Assembly (NCBI RefSeq): GCF_009371975.2
Contig: NZ_VIKT02000003.1
Coordinates: 71,813-135,812 of the forward strand
Reading direction: 5' to 3'
Source of the DNA: Microcella pacifica
Lineage (GTDB): Bacteria > Actinomycetota > Actinomycetes > Actinomycetales > Microbacteriaceae
DNA length: 64,000 bases
Shown here: in pieces, positions 18,911-27,749 of the stretch
Layout of the letters: each line of letters opens with the position of its first letter
Position numbering within the stretch: position 1 is the first letter of the stretch
The notes under the pieces: model-generated
What the model saw: only the letters and a program-made list of their open reading frames with translations
The model's database searches: none
Told to the model about the DNA's origin: nothing
Translations under genes and position numbers: made by a program

Positions 18911-18928
18911 ACCAAGCAAGTGCTAGGG
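18911..18928. promoter_or_regulatory. KstR2-type operator 2 (first of a tandem pair)
   Basis: ACCAAGCAAGTGCTAGGG, upstream of echA20. TAGGGT at 18924-18929 is a possible -10. Its centre is 20 bp from the second site, about two helical turns, so two dimers could bind the same face of the DNA. Confidence 0.75.
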
Positions 18929-18930
18929 TA

Positions 18931-18948
18931 AACAAGCAATCGTTAGGT
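18931..18948. promoter_or_regulatory. KstR2-type operator 3 (second of a tandem pair)
   Basis: AACAAGCAATCGTTAGGT ends 11 nt before the echA20 start codon and runs into its Shine-Dalgarno sequence (AAGGA). A repressor here would block the main echA20-ipdABC transcript. Confidence 0.7.
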
Positions 18949-18959
18949 AAGGAATTCCC

Positions 18960-19718
18960 ATGGCAGTGAGTTCAACCGTTCGTCACAAGGGCGTTCGCGT
19001 CGTCACGATGGACTACCCCCCGGTCAACGCACTCCCCGTGGCGGGCTGGTACGCCGTCGCCGATGCGGTGCGCGATGCCGGAAACGACGGCGAGACGCGC
19101 GTGGTCGTACTGCGCGCCGAAGGCCGAGGCTTCAATGCCGGAGTCGACATCAAGGAGATTCAGGCGACGGAGGGGCACAGTGCCCTGCTCGAGGTAAACC
19201 GCGCATGCTACGCGGCCTTCAAGGCGATCTACGAGTGCGCCGTGCCGGTCATCTCGGCGGTCAATGGCTTCTGTCTCGGCGGAGGCGTGGGCTTGGTCGG
19301 CAGCAGTGATGTCATCGTCGCCTCCGACGACGCCTACTTCGGAGTGCCCGAAGTCGACCGCGGTGCACTCGGGGCGGCCACACACCTGGGCCGCCTGGTT
19401 CCACAGCACATGCTGCGAGCGCTCTACTACACGAGCACGACCGTTTCGGCCCAGCGCCTTCACGACCTCGGCACGGTGCACGCGGTGGTGCCGAGTGCCG
19501 ACCTCGACGATGCGGCATTCGCCTTCGCCGACCAGATTGCCGCGAAAGACACTCGGGTGATCCGGGCGGCCAAAGAAGCGCTCAACGGGATTGATCCGAT
19601 CGACATCAACCTGAGCTACCGCTTCGAACAGGGCTTCACCTACGAACTGAACCTCGCGGGAGTCGCCGACGAACATCGCGACGCCTTCGTGCAGCACGGC
19701 GGCACCCTCTCCACGTGA
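18960..19718 (+). CDS. echA20: EchA20-type ring-D hydrolase (crotonase superfamily)
   Basis: In the mycobacterial pathway EchA20 hydrolyses the five-membered ring of the oxidised HIC-CoA intermediate to give COCHEA-CoA. The 252-residue product resembles that family over its full length: DYPPVNALP near residue 20, RAEGRGFNAGVDIKE near 55, VNGFCLGGGVGLVG near 100, GVPEVDRGALGAATHLGRLVPQH near 125 and the C-terminal FTYELNLAGVADEHRDAF. As in mycobacterial EchA20, the first crotonase Glu is replaced (GGGVGLVG) and the second is kept (PEVDRG). AAGGA precedes the ATG. It is first of a four-gene overlapping operon with ipdA, ipdB and ipdC. Confidence 0.92.
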   Translation: MAVSSTVRHKGVRVVTMDYPPVNALPVAGWYAVADAVRDAGNDGETRVVVLRAEGRGFNAGVDIKEIQATEGHSALLEVNRACYAAFKAIYECAVPVISAVNGFCLGGGVGLVGSSDVIVASDDAYFGVPEVDRGALGAATHLGRLVPQHMLRALYYTSTTVSAQRLHDLGTVHAVVPSADLDDAAFAFADQIAAKDTRVIRAAKEALNGIDPIDINLSYRFEQGFTYELNLAGVADEHRDAFVQHGGTLST

Positions 19719-20587
19719 ACGACCCACAGATCGAGCTCGACGACGTCGCGGACCTCATCCACGACGGCATGACGATCGGCATCGGGGGCTGGGGCTCGCG
19801 CCGCAAGCCACTCTCTCTTGTCCGGGCCGTCGTGCGGTCGGGTGCGCAGGACCTCACGATCGTGAGTTTTGGCGGACCCGATGTGGGGATTCTCTCGGCC
19901 ACCGGCCAGGCAACGACCGTGATCCACGGTTTCGTCTCCCTCGACTCTGTCGCCATCGACCCGCACTTCGCCGCACGACGTGAGGCCGGCACGATCTCGA
20001 GCATCGAATGGGATGAAGCAATGCTGGTCGCCGGGCTTCGCGCCGCAGCCCGCCGACTGCCCTTCGAGGTAGTGCGATCGGGAGTCGGCTCAGACGCCGT
20101 TGAGCGAGACCCCTCCTTGCGCACGATCGCCTCACCGTACGGCGACGGGGAAGAGCTGCTCGCTGTGCCCGCCGTGCCACTCGATCTGGCCCTGATCCAC
20201 CTCGATCGTGCCGACGAAACAGGCAATGTGCAACTGCTCGGACCCGATCTGTTCTTCGACGACCTCTTTGTCGACGCGGCGCAGACCGCCATCGTGAGTG
20301 TGGAAGAAATCGTGCCGCGCGGAAAGCTCGCGACGACCGAGGCTCTCTCGTCGATCGTGCTCACGCGCGCCTCGGTCGACCACCTCGTGCTGGCCCCCGG
20401 CGGAGCAGGCTTCACAGCCCACCCGCCCTACGCGGAGCGCGACGAGGCGCTGCAGTCGCACTACGTCGACGCTGCTCGGGATCCCCAGGCGTGGGCGGCC
20501 TTCGCCACACAGTTCCTCACAGTGTCCGACGAGCAATACCGCGCGTCGGTCACCGCCTTCGCTCGAAATGTCGCGGGTGCGCAGTGA
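19715..20587 (+). CDS. ipdA: IpdA-type subunit of ring-cleaving hydrolase (copy 1)
   Basis: IpdA and IpdB form a CoA-transferase-fold enzyme that hydrolyses the six-membered ring of COCHEA-CoA. This 290-residue subunit has the family opening GMTIGIGGWGSRRKPLSLVRA near residue 18, GGPDVGIL near 50, GFVSLDS near 75, and the acidic WDEAM segment near 100, which probably corresponds to the catalytic-Glu region of mycobacterial IpdA. The GTG at 19715 overlaps the echA20 stop (GTGA). It differs clearly from the second copy near 32.5 kb; for example, it has WDEAM where copy 2 has YDEGM. Confidence 0.9.
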   Translation: MNDPQIELDDVADLIHDGMTIGIGGWGSRRKPLSLVRAVVRSGAQDLTIVSFGGPDVGILSATGQATTVIHGFVSLDSVAIDPHFAARREAGTISSIEWDEAMLVAGLRAAARRLPFEVVRSGVGSDAVERDPSLRTIASPYGDGEELLAVPAVPLDLALIHLDRADETGNVQLLGPDLFFDDLFVDAAQTAIVSVEEIVPRGKLATTEALSSIVLTRASVDHLVLAPGGAGFTAHPPYAERDEALQSHYVDAARDPQAWAAFATQFLTVSDEQYRASVTAFARNVAGAQ

Positions 20588-21336
20588 TGGCCACTCGGGC
20601 AGAGGTTGCCGTAACGGCCTGCAGCGACCTGTTCCGTGGTGCCGGCGCGATCCTGGCGAGCCCTACCGGCATCGTCGCGGGCATCGGCGCACGCCTCGCG
20701 CGCCTGACCCACGCTCCCGACTTGCTGCTGAGTGACGGTGAGGCCACCCTGTATGCCGACACCCCCGCTATCGACGAGCCGTTCCGCGAACCCGAAGCAC
20801 CTCTTCCCTACCGCGCGCTGTTCGAGCTCATCGCGCGCGGTCGGCGCCACGTCGTGATGGGCGCCGCACAGATCGACCGTTTCGGCAACCAGAACCTCTC
20901 AGCGATCGGCGATCGCGACCACCCCCGGCGGCAGCTGCTCGGCGCTCGCGCCGCCTCGACCAACACCCTGAACCACCGCACGAGCTACTGGATCGCGCGC
21001 CACGCACCGCGCACCTTTGTCGAACGGGTCGATGTCGTGACGGGGATCGGTACCGATCGCGCCGCTGCGCTCGGAAGGGCAGGGCGCTTTCACGACCTGC
21101 ATCGCATCGTCACCAACCTCGCCGTGCTTGACCTCAGCGGGCCCGAGGGCACCATGGCCATCGTGAGCACGCACCCCGGCGTGAGCGTTGACGAGGTGCA
21201 AGCAGCGACCGGTTTCGAACTGTGGGTGCCGCCCACGGTGCCGACGACCCGCGAACCCGACGACGACGAGGTGTCGATCATCCGCGACCTCCTCGACCCC
21301 CGAGGCTTACGAGAACGAGAGGTTCCTCAGCCATGA
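20587..21336 (+). CDS. ipdB: IpdB-type subunit of ring-cleaving hydrolase (copy 1)
   Basis: The partner of IpdA copy 1, with 249 residues, which matches the family length. Landmarks are RAEVAVTACSDLFRGAGAIL at the start, LARLTHAPDLLLSDGEA near 40, MGAAQIDRFGNQNLSAIGD near 100 and SYWIARHAPRTFVERVDVV near 140. The ATG at 20587 shares its first base with the last base of the ipdA stop (TGATG). No CoA-transferase Glu in an EN/ENG-type motif is visible, in agreement with the hydrolase rather than transferase activity known for IpdAB. Confidence 0.9.
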   Translation: MATRAEVAVTACSDLFRGAGAILASPTGIVAGIGARLARLTHAPDLLLSDGEATLYADTPAIDEPFREPEAPLPYRALFELIARGRRHVVMGAAQIDRFGNQNLSAIGDRDHPRRQLLGARAASTNTLNHRTSYWIARHAPRTFVERVDVVTGIGTDRAAALGRAGRFHDLHRIVTNLAVLDLSGPEGTMAIVSTHPGVSVDEVQAATGFELWVPPTVPTTREPDDDEVSIIRDLLDPRGLREREVPQP

Positions 21337-22406
21337 GCACTCCACCGAAGATTCGCACCGCGCTCACCGAACTCACCGGTGTCGACCACCCGATCGTCCA
21401 GACCGGTATGGGATGGGTCGCCGGGCCACGTCTGGTCTCAGCCAGCGCCGAAGCCGGTGCCCTGGCGATCCTCGCCTCGGCGACGATGACGATCGAAGAA
21501 CTCGAGAGAGCGATCATCGAGGTGAAGGGTCGCACCGAACGCCCCTTCGGCGTGAACCTGCGCGCAGACGCTGCGGATGCCAGCGCTCGAGCCGAGCTGC
21601 TGATCCGCCACGATGTCGCCGTCGCCTCGTTCGCTCTCGCCCCCAAACGTGAACTCATCGACAAACTGAAAGAGCACGGCATCGTCGTGATTCCGTCGAT
21701 CGGGGCCGTGCGGCACGCCCAAAAAGTGCAGGAGTGGGGTGCCGACGCGGTCATGGTTCAGGGCGGAGAAGGGGGCGGCCACACCGGTGCGGTGCCCACC
21801 TCGATACTGCTCCCCTCGGTCGTGTCGGCGGTCGACATTCCGGTGATTGCGGCGGGCGGTTTCCACGACGGTCGCGGCCTGGCGGCAGCCCTGGCCTACG
21901 GGGCAGTGGGGGTCGGAATGGGCACTCGCTTTCTCCTCACCAGCGACAGCGCGGTTCCCGAGGCCATCAAGCGTCGGTATCTCGAGTTCGGTCTTGACGG
22001 CACCGTCGTGACGACAAAGGCCGACGGCATGCCCCACCGCCTGCTGCGCACCGAGTATGTCGAGGAGCTCGAGAGCACCAATCGGCTGCGCACTCTGATT
22101 CCGACGGCACGTCGTGCCCTAGAGTTCCGGCGCATCAGCGGAATGTCGTGGCCGCAGTTCCTCACCGACGGTCTCGCGATGAAGAAAGCCACCGGCCGCA
22201 GCTGGTCGCAGATGGCGGTCGCCGCGAACACTCCCATGCTGCTCAAGGCGGGGCTGGTCGACGGCGACACGAAGGCCGGGATGCTCGCCTCCGGCCAGGT
22301 CGTCGGCCTCATCGATGACCTGCCGAGCTGCCAAGAGCTCGTCGATCGGGTGATCAACGATGCCGTGACGCATCTGGAGCGCGCCGCCGCCACCATCATC
22401 CGGTGA
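21333..22406 (+). CDS. ipdC: IpdC-type FMN-dependent oxidoreductase (nitronate monooxygenase fold)
   Basis: IpdC acts with IpdF and EchA20 on 5-OH-HIC-CoA in mycobacteria and Rhodococcus. The 357-residue product is a TIM-barrel flavoprotein of the nitronate monooxygenase/2-nitropropane dioxygenase superfamily. It has HPIVQTGMGWVAGPRLVSA near residue 17, VMVQGGEGGGHTG near 135 and AAGGFHDGRGLAAALAYGAVGVGMGTRFL near 175, the FMN phosphate site. The ATG at 21333 overlaps the ipdB stop by 4 nt. It ends the operon; a strong hairpin follows. Confidence 0.9.
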   Translation: MSTPPKIRTALTELTGVDHPIVQTGMGWVAGPRLVSASAEAGALAILASATMTIEELERAIIEVKGRTERPFGVNLRADAADASARAELLIRHDVAVASFALAPKRELIDKLKEHGIVVIPSIGAVRHAQKVQEWGADAVMVQGGEGGGHTGAVPTSILLPSVVSAVDIPVIAAGGFHDGRGLAAALAYGAVGVGMGTRFLLTSDSAVPEAIKRRYLEFGLDGTVVTTKADGMPHRLLRTEYVEELESTNRLRTLIPTARRALEFRRISGMSWPQFLTDGLAMKKATGRSWSQMAVAANTPMLLKAGLVDGDTKAGMLASGQVVGLIDDLPSCQELVDRVINDAVTHLERAAATIIR

Positions 22407-22414
22407 TAGCGAGC

Positions 22415-22444
22415 GCGGGCTGGCCTCTCGCTCGGCCAGCCCGC
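22415..22444. terminator. Bidirectional hairpin terminator between ipdC and fadA6
   Basis: A perfect 11-bp stem (GCGGGCTGGCC / GGCCAGCCCGC) with an 8-nt loop lies in the 48-bp gap between two convergent operons. It can end both transcripts. No T-tract is visible on either side. Confidence 0.75.
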
Positions 22445-22454
22445 CCGCTCGGTG

Positions 22455-23606
22455 TTAGAGACGCTCGATGATCGTCACGTTGGCGACGCCGCCGCCCTCG
22501 CACATCGTCTGAAGCCCGTAGCGGCCGCCGCGACGTTCAAGCTCGTTGAGCATGGTGGTCATGAGTCGCGTGCCGGTCGCGCCGATCGGGTGCCCGAGAG
22601 CGATACCTCCACCGTTCACGTTGACCCGCGAGTGATCGGCCCCGGTCTCTTTTATCCAGGCCATCACGACCGACGCGAAGGCCTCGTTGACCTCGAACAG
22701 ATCGATGTCGTCGATGCTCATGCCCGCGCGCTGCAGAGCATGTTTCGTCGCCGGAATGGGTGCGGTGAGCATCCACACCGGATCAGCGGCCCGCACCGAC
22801 AGGTGGTGGATGCGCGCCCGCGGGGTGAGACCGTGCGTGCGTACCGCGCTCTCGGAGGCGATGAGCATGGCAGAGGACGCATCGCTGATCTGCGAGGACA
22901 CCGCTGCCGTGACCCGACCACCTTCGACCAGCGTCGGCAGGGAGGCCATCTTTTCGAGCGAGGTCTCACGACGCGGGCCCTCATCGACCGAGAGGCCCGC
23001 CAAGGGCGCGATCTCTGCCTCGAATCGACCCTCATCGGTGGCGGCGATCGCACGCCGGTGACTCTCGAGGGCGAAGACCTCCATCTCTTCCCGGCTGAGG
23101 TTCCAGTGCGTGGCGATCATCTCGGCCGCGCGAAACTGTGAGACCTCTTGGTCGCCGTAGCGTGCGCGCCAGCCCGGCGACTCGGCAAACGGAGTCGTGA
23201 ACCCGAACTCGGCACCGGCCATCATGGCCGATGAGATGGGAATGGCCGACATGTTCTGCAGCCCGCCCGCCACGACCAGATCGGCCGTTCCCGACATCAC
23301 CGCTTGCGCCGCGAAGTGAACGGCCTGCTGGCTCGACCCGCACTGCCGGTCGACGGTCACCCCGGGAACATGCTCCGGCAGGCCCGCGACGAGCCAGGCC
23401 GTGCGCGCAATGTTGCCCGCCTGCGAGCCCAGTGTGTCGGTGCACCCCATGATGACGTCGTCGACCGCGGCGGGGTCAATGCCCGAGCGCTCCATGAGCG
23501 CGCCGATCGCGTGCGCGCCCAGATCTGCGGAGTGCACGGCGGCGAGGCTTCCGCCGCGCTTGCCCACGGGGCTCCGAACAGCGTCGATGATGTAGGCAGT
23601 GCTCAT
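22455..23606 (-). CDS. fadA6: FadA6-type thiolase
   Basis: FadA6 is the KstR2-regulon thiolase that cleaves the beta-keto acyl-CoA made after ring opening. The 383-residue product shows the nucleophile Cys in [18 protein letters not shown] near residue 90, the His in [14 protein letters not shown] near 340 and the second Cys in [16 protein letters not shown] at the C-terminus. The ending and the [11 protein letters not shown] and [15 protein letters not shown] segments resemble mycobacterial FadA6 rather than FadA5. The ATG at 23606 is chosen because the family start ([16 protein letters not shown]) follows at once. It is last of a fadE30-ipdF-fadA6 operon. Confidence 0.92.
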   Translation of the reverse strand: MSTAYIIDAVRSPVGKRGGSLAAVHSADLGAHAIGALMERSGIDPAAVDDVIMGCTDTLGSQAGNIARTAWLVAGLPEHVPGVTVDRQCGSSQQAVHFAAQAVMSGTADLVVAGGLQNMSAIPISSAMMAGAEFGFTTPFAESPGWRARYGDQEVSQFRAAEMIATHWNLSREEMEVFALESHRRAIAATDEGRFEAEIAPLAGLSVDEGPRRETSLEKMASLPTLVEGGRVTAAVSSQISDASSAMLIASESAVRTHGLTPRARIHHLSVRAADPVWMLTAPIPATKHALQRAGMSIDDIDLFEVNEAFASVVMAWIKETGADHSRVNVNGGGIALGHPIGATGTRLMTTMLNELERRGGRYGLQTMCEGGGVANVTIIERL

Positions 23607-23629
23607 GGCGGGGTTCCCTTCGATGGGTG

Positions 23630-24421
23630 TCACGGGTGCTGGCTGCTGACGGAGACGACCTCGCCCGTCATGTACGAGGAGTAGTCGCTCGCGAGGAAGA
23701 CCATGACGTTCGCGATCTCCCACGGCTCCGCCGCGCGCCCGAAGGCTTCGCGCGATTTGAGCTCCTCGAGAAGTTCGGGCGTCGTCACCTTCTCGAGAAA
23801 GGGGTGCATGGCCAGACTCGGCGAGACGGCGTTCACCCGAATACCGTGCGGAGCAAGATCTTTCGCCGCCGAGCGAGTGAGTGCCATCACGCCGGCCTTA
23901 GCGGCCGCGTAGTGCGCTTGACCCTCCTGGGCGCGCCATCCAATGACGGAGGCGTTGTTGACGATGACCCCGGGATGCTGCGCCTCCACCATGCGTCGCG
24001 CTGCGGCCCGCACACAGCGGAAGGTTCCCGTCACGGTCACGTCAAGCACGAGCGACCACTGCTCATCGGTCATCTCGAGAATCGAGACGGTGCCCCCGAG
24101 GCCAGCGTTGTTGATCATGACGTCGATCGGTCCGGCAAGCTCTGCCGCATCGAGCATGGCGGCAATCTGCTCTTCGCGAGTCACGTCGCACACGACAGCG
24201 GTCACGCGCTCAGCCCCGAACTTCTCGGCCAGCTCGGCTCGAGAAGCCTCGAGCCTGCCCTCATGCGTGTCACCGATCGTGACGTGCGCCGCGCCCTCTT
24301 CGAGGCACCGCAGTGCGGTGGCGGAGCCGATCCCCGCTCCGGCCGCCGCAGTGATGACGACTCGGCGGCTCGCGAGCAGGCCGTGTCCGCTCGGGTAGTC
24401 GGGAAGTGTGCTGGGGGTCAT
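23630..24421 (-). CDS. ipdF: IpdF-type SDR (5-hydroxy-HIC-CoA dehydrogenase)
   Basis: IpdF oxidises the 5-hydroxyl of the HIC-CoA intermediate. The 263-residue SDR has the unusual cofactor loop TAAAGAGIGSATA near residue 24, NNAGLGG near 110, and the block VIVNNASVIGWRAQEGQAHYAAAKAG with the catalytic Tyr and Lys near 170. The C-terminus, AFGRAAEPWEIANVMVFLASDYSSYMTGEVVSVSSQHP, ends in SSQHP, much like mycobacterial IpdF. It overlaps fadE30 by 4 nt, the same order as in mycobacteria. Confidence 0.92.
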   Translation of the reverse strand: MTPSTLPDYPSGHGLLASRRVVITAAAGAGIGSATALRCLEEGAAHVTIGDTHEGRLEASRAELAEKFGAERVTAVVCDVTREEQIAAMLDAAELAGPIDVMINNAGLGGTVSILEMTDEQWSLVLDVTVTGTFRCVRAAARRMVEAQHPGVIVNNASVIGWRAQEGQAHYAAAKAGVMALTRSAAKDLAPHGIRVNAVSPSLAMHPFLEKVTTPELLEELKSREAFGRAAEPWEIANVMVFLASDYSSYMTGEVVSVSSQHP

Positions 24422-25587
24422 GACCGCGCCTCTCTGGGTAGTCCGAGCACGCGCTCGGCGAGCACGTTACGCAGGATCTCGTCCGAGCCGCCATAGAGGG
24501 TGTCTGCACGGCTGAACAAGAACAGTGTCTGGAGATCGTCAAGGTCGTAGGGCTCGGCCGCGACCGTGAGAGCTTCGGGGCCGGCCACCGCCATCGCCAG
24601 TTCTCCGAGGTCGCGATGCCACCGTGCCCAGAGAATCTTCGCCACGGACGACTCATAACCCTGCTCACCCCCGAGGGAGCGCAGAGCGTGGAGTCGGATG
24701 ATCTCGAGCCCGAGGTGCGCCTCGGTGATGCGGTCACGAAGTACGGGATCATCGATGGCACCCGTGCGACGGGCCGTCTCGATGACCACCTCGAGTTCAC
24801 GCCGGTACGAGATCTGCTGAGCCAGCGTCGACACACCGCGCTCGTAGCCGAGGGTCGCCATCGCTACCCCCCAGCCCTTGCCGGGTTCTCCGACGACGAG
24901 GTCAGCGTCAGTGCGGGCATCATCGAAGAAGACCTCGTTGAACTCGCTCGTACCGGTGAGTTGAAGAATGGGGCGAATCTCGACGCCCTCCTGCTCGAGG
25001 GGCACCAGAAGGTACGAGAGTCCGTCATGACGGCGCTCACCGTCGCTCGTTCGAGCCACCACGAAGCACCACTGAGCGTGTTGGGCGAGCGAGGTCCAGA
25101 CCTTCTGCCCGTTGATCACCCACTGGTCACCCTCGAGTCGAGCACGAGTGGAGACGTTCGCGAGGTCTGAGCCAGCCCCGGGTTCGGAATAGCCCTGGCT
25201 CCACAACTCTTCTACGGCGACGATCTTGGGGAGGAAGCGCTGCTGCTGCTCGGGCGTTCCGAGGTCGATCAGCGTCGGGCCGAGCAGTTCTTCTCCCAGG
25301 TGGTTCACGCGAGCGGGCGCGTTCGATCGCGCGTACTCCTGGTGGAAGATCACCTGCTGGGCGAGGCTGAGACCACGGCCACCGTGTTCGACGGGCCACG
25401 CGACGCAGGTCCAGCCCGCCGCCGCCATGTGACGGTTCCATTCCAGACGCTCTTCGAAGGCTTCGTGCTCGCGTCCGGAACCGCCGAGACCCTTGAGGCG
25501 GCCGAACTCGCCCTGCAGGTTGGCGTCTAGCCAATCGCGAATTTCCCCGCGAAACTGCTCGTCCTCTGGAGAATAGGTGAGATCCAC
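24418..25587 (-). CDS. fadE30: FadE30-type acyl-CoA dehydrogenase
   Basis: FadE30 carries out the first dehydrogenation of HIP-CoA. The 389-residue flavoprotein has the acyl-CoA dehydrogenase layout: GYSEPGAGSDLANVSTRARLEGDQWVING near residue 130, WTSLAQHAQWCF near 165, and the C-terminal FAD/substrate block LFLFSRADTLYGGSDEILRNVLAERVLGLP. ETF is the expected electron acceptor. The ATG at 25587 begins the standard LTYSPEDEQFRGEIRDWL helix. It is first of its operon, 66 bp from the operator shared with the divergent crotonase gene. Confidence 0.92.
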   Translation of the reverse strand: MDLTYSPEDEQFRGEIRDWLDANLQGEFGRLKGLGGSGREHEAFEERLEWNRHMAAAGWTCVAWPVEHGGRGLSLAQQVIFHQEYARSNAPARVNHLGEELLGPTLIDLGTPEQQQRFLPKIVAVEELWSQGYSEPGAGSDLANVSTRARLEGDQWVINGQKVWTSLAQHAQWCFVVARTSDGERRHDGLSYLLVPLEQEGVEIRPILQLTGTSEFNEVFFDDARTDADLVVGEPGKGWGVAMATLGYERGVSTLAQQISYRRELEVVIETARRTGAIDDPVLRDRITEAHLGLEIIRLHALRSLGGEQGYESSVAKILWARWHRDLGELAMAVAGPEALTVAAEPYDLDDLQTLFLFSRADTLYGGSDEILRNVLAERVLGLPREARS

Positions 25588-25653
25588 GTCGTCGTCTCCT
25601 CGCTGAGCTCAGGGGGTGGCTGTCGAACTCTTCCGTCACGTATAGTAGCAATA

Positions 25654-25671
25654 ACCAAGCATTTGTTTGGT
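25654..25671. promoter_or_regulatory. KstR2-type operator 4
   Basis: ACCAAGCATTTGTTTGGT is nearly symmetrical in its outer arms. It sits in the 135-bp divergent region between fadE30 and the crotonase gene. Its first 14 bases fit AnCAAGnnCTTGnT with one change. A TATAGT hexamer lies just upstream (25641-25646). Confidence 0.85.
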
Positions 25672-25722
25672 GGATTGGCCGGATTGCCCATCAGGTCGAC
25701 CCACCCACGGTGAGGAGAGCTG

Positions 25723-26577
25723 ATGTCGGCCGAAGAAGATCCCGTCGTCACCTATGAGGTTCGCGACTCTATTGCGATCATTCGACTGAATCGACCGCGG
25801 TATCGCAACGCCCAGAACTCGGCGGTCACCTACGCGCTCGATGCAGCCTTCGTGCAAGCCACCAACGACGACGCCGTCTCGGTCATCGTGCTCGGCGGCA
25901 ACGGCGACCACTTCTGCGCCGGTCACGACATCGGAACCCCCGGTCGGGATATCGACCAGAGCTTCGAGCGCAAGGCAGTGATCTGGTGGGATCACGTGGG
26001 TGCCGAGGGAGTCGATTCTCGCTTCGCACGCGAGTCGGAGGTGTACCTCGGCATGTGCCGTCGCTGGCGAGAGATTCCCAAACCCGTGATCGCCATGGTG
26101 CAGGGTGCCTGCATCGCGGGCGGCCTCATGCTGGCGTGGTCGTGCGACTTCATCGTCGCCTCCGACGACGCGTTCTTCCAAGATCCCGTCGTGCGCATGG
26201 GGATTCCCGGAGTGGAGTACTTCGCCCACCCCTGGGTCACCAATCCGCGTGCGGCGAAAGAGATGCTGTACACCGGTGACCGCATGCCCGCCCAGCGGGC
26301 ACACGAGCTGGGGATGGTCAACCATGTCGTGCCGCGCGACCAGCTCGAGCAGCACACCTTCGATCTGGCGGCGCGCATCGCGCAGATGCCCCGACTCGGC
26401 TTGGCACTCAGCAAGAAGGCGGTCAACCAGGCGGAAGACCTGCAGGGCATGCGTGCAGGAATGGACTCGGTGTTCGGTCTGCACCATGCCGCGCACGCGC
26501 ACAATGCCGAAGTCGGCGGCGACTCGCTCGGCGGCGTCGGGGTGACCTCCATTCGGAAGGCGAGCGAGAAGCCATGA
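25723..26577 (+). CDS. Crotonase-superfamily protein lacking the usual catalytic glutamates
   Basis: A 284-residue enoyl-CoA hydratase/isomerase-fold protein. The oxyanion-hole segment HFCAGHDIGTPG near residue 63 and GACIAGGLMLAWSCDFIVASDDAFF near 130 are clear. In the positions of the two catalytic Glu of classical hydratases it has Met (GGLMLAW) and Val (DPVVRMGIPG). It may therefore not be a simple hydratase; hydrolase, isomerase or lyase chemistry is possible. It starts an overlapping four-gene operon with three acyl-CoA dehydrogenase genes. A GAGGAGAG Shine-Dalgarno sequence precedes the ATG. Confidence 0.85.
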   Translation: MSAEEDPVVTYEVRDSIAIIRLNRPRYRNAQNSAVTYALDAAFVQATNDDAVSVIVLGGNGDHFCAGHDIGTPGRDIDQSFERKAVIWWDHVGAEGVDSRFARESEVYLGMCRRWREIPKPVIAMVQGACIAGGLMLAWSCDFIVASDDAFFQDPVVRMGIPGVEYFAHPWVTNPRAAKEMLYTGDRMPAQRAHELGMVNHVVPRDQLEQHTFDLAARIAQMPRLGLALSKKAVNQAEDLQGMRAGMDSVFGLHHAAHAHNAEVGGDSLGGVGVTSIRKASEKP

Positions 26578-27749
26578 ATCTCGACCTGACCCCTGAACAC
26601 GAGACGTTCGCGGCCGAGGCGCGCGCCTGGCTCGCCGAGAACGTGCCCGCGCAGCGCCTGCCCTCCATGGACAGCGCCGAGGGCTTCGTCGCCCATCGAC
26701 AGTGGGAAGCCACGCTCGCGGAGGGCCGCTGGTCAGTTGTCTCGTGGCCCGAGCAGTTCGGAGGCCGCGATGCCGGCCTCGTGGAGTGGGTGCTCTTCGA
26801 AGAGGAGTACTACCGTGCGGGCGCGCCGACCAGGGTGGCACAGAACGGCATCTCGTTGCTCGCGCCGATTCTGTTCGACCACGGCACCGAGAGTCAGCGC
26901 GAGCGCTACCTCGCCGACATGGCCAACGGCACCACCATCTGGGCTCAGGCGTGGTCAGAGCCGGGTGCGGGCAGCGACCTCGCTGCGATCCGCAGCACCG
27001 CCCGTCGCGACGAGGGCCGCCAGGGTTGGGTGCTCAACGGGCAGAAGATCTGGAGTTCGCGCGCCGTATGGGCTGATCGCGGATTCGGCCTTTTTCGATC
27101 TGACCCCGAGGCGCAGCGACACCGCGGCCTCACCTACTTCTTGTTCCCCCTCGATGCCGAGGGAATCACCGTGCGCCCCATCGCCCAACTCGACGGCGAG
27201 ACCGGGTTCGCGGAGATCTTCTTCGACGACGTCTTCGTACCCGACGATGATGTGCTCGGCGCTCCGGGAGACGGGTGGCGCGTGGCGATGAGTACGGCCG
27301 GCAACGAGCGCGGCCTGTCACTTCGGGCCCCCGGGCGCTTCCTCGCCGCGGCAGAACGGCTTCGATCACTATGGGTGCGCGAAGGGGCGAATGACCCCGC
27401 ACTCGACGATGCCGTGGTCGACGCCTGGATCGGCGCCGAGGCCTACCGACTCTTCACCTGGAACACGGTTGCTCGAGCACTCGACGGCGCAGACCTCGGT
27501 GCCGAGGGGAGCATGAACAAGTTGTTCTGGTCCGAGCTCGACGTGAGCATCCACGAGACCGGTCTCAGCCTGCTCGGAGCGCGAGCGGAATCTCGCAGCA
27601 CCGCAGCCGTCGATGGCGGCCGCTGGGTTGACGACTACCTCTTCGCCCTCGCCGGCCCGATCTATGCCGGCACCAACGAGATTCAACGCAACATCGTCGC
27701 CGAACGCATCCTCGGACTGCCGCGCGGCGAGAGGAGAGAACGCTCATGA
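26574..27749 (+). CDS. fadE31: FadE31-type acyl-CoA dehydrogenase
   Basis: In mycobacteria FadE31 pairs with smaller FadE subunits to form mixed tetramers that act late in HIP degradation. The 391-residue product has the close family pattern: AQAWSEPGAGSDLAAIRSTA near residue 125, GQKIWSSRAVWADRGFGLFRSDPEAQRHRGLTY near 155, and FALAGPIYAGTNEIQRNIVAERILGLPRG at the C-terminus. Overlaps of 4 nt on both sides show tight coupling with the crotonase gene before it and the small FadE gene after it. Confidence 0.9.
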   Translation: MNLDLTPEHETFAAEARAWLAENVPAQRLPSMDSAEGFVAHRQWEATLAEGRWSVVSWPEQFGGRDAGLVEWVLFEEEYYRAGAPTRVAQNGISLLAPILFDHGTESQRERYLADMANGTTIWAQAWSEPGAGSDLAAIRSTARRDEGRQGWVLNGQKIWSSRAVWADRGFGLFRSDPEAQRHRGLTYFLFPLDAEGITVRPIAQLDGETGFAEIFFDDVFVPDDDVLGAPGDGWRVAMSTAGNERGLSLRAPGRFLAAAERLRSLWVREGANDPALDDAVVDAWIGAEAYRLFTWNTVARALDGADLGAEGSMNKLFWSELDVSIHETGLSLLGARAESRSTAAVDGGRWVDDYLFALAGPIYAGTNEIQRNIVAERILGLPRGERRERS

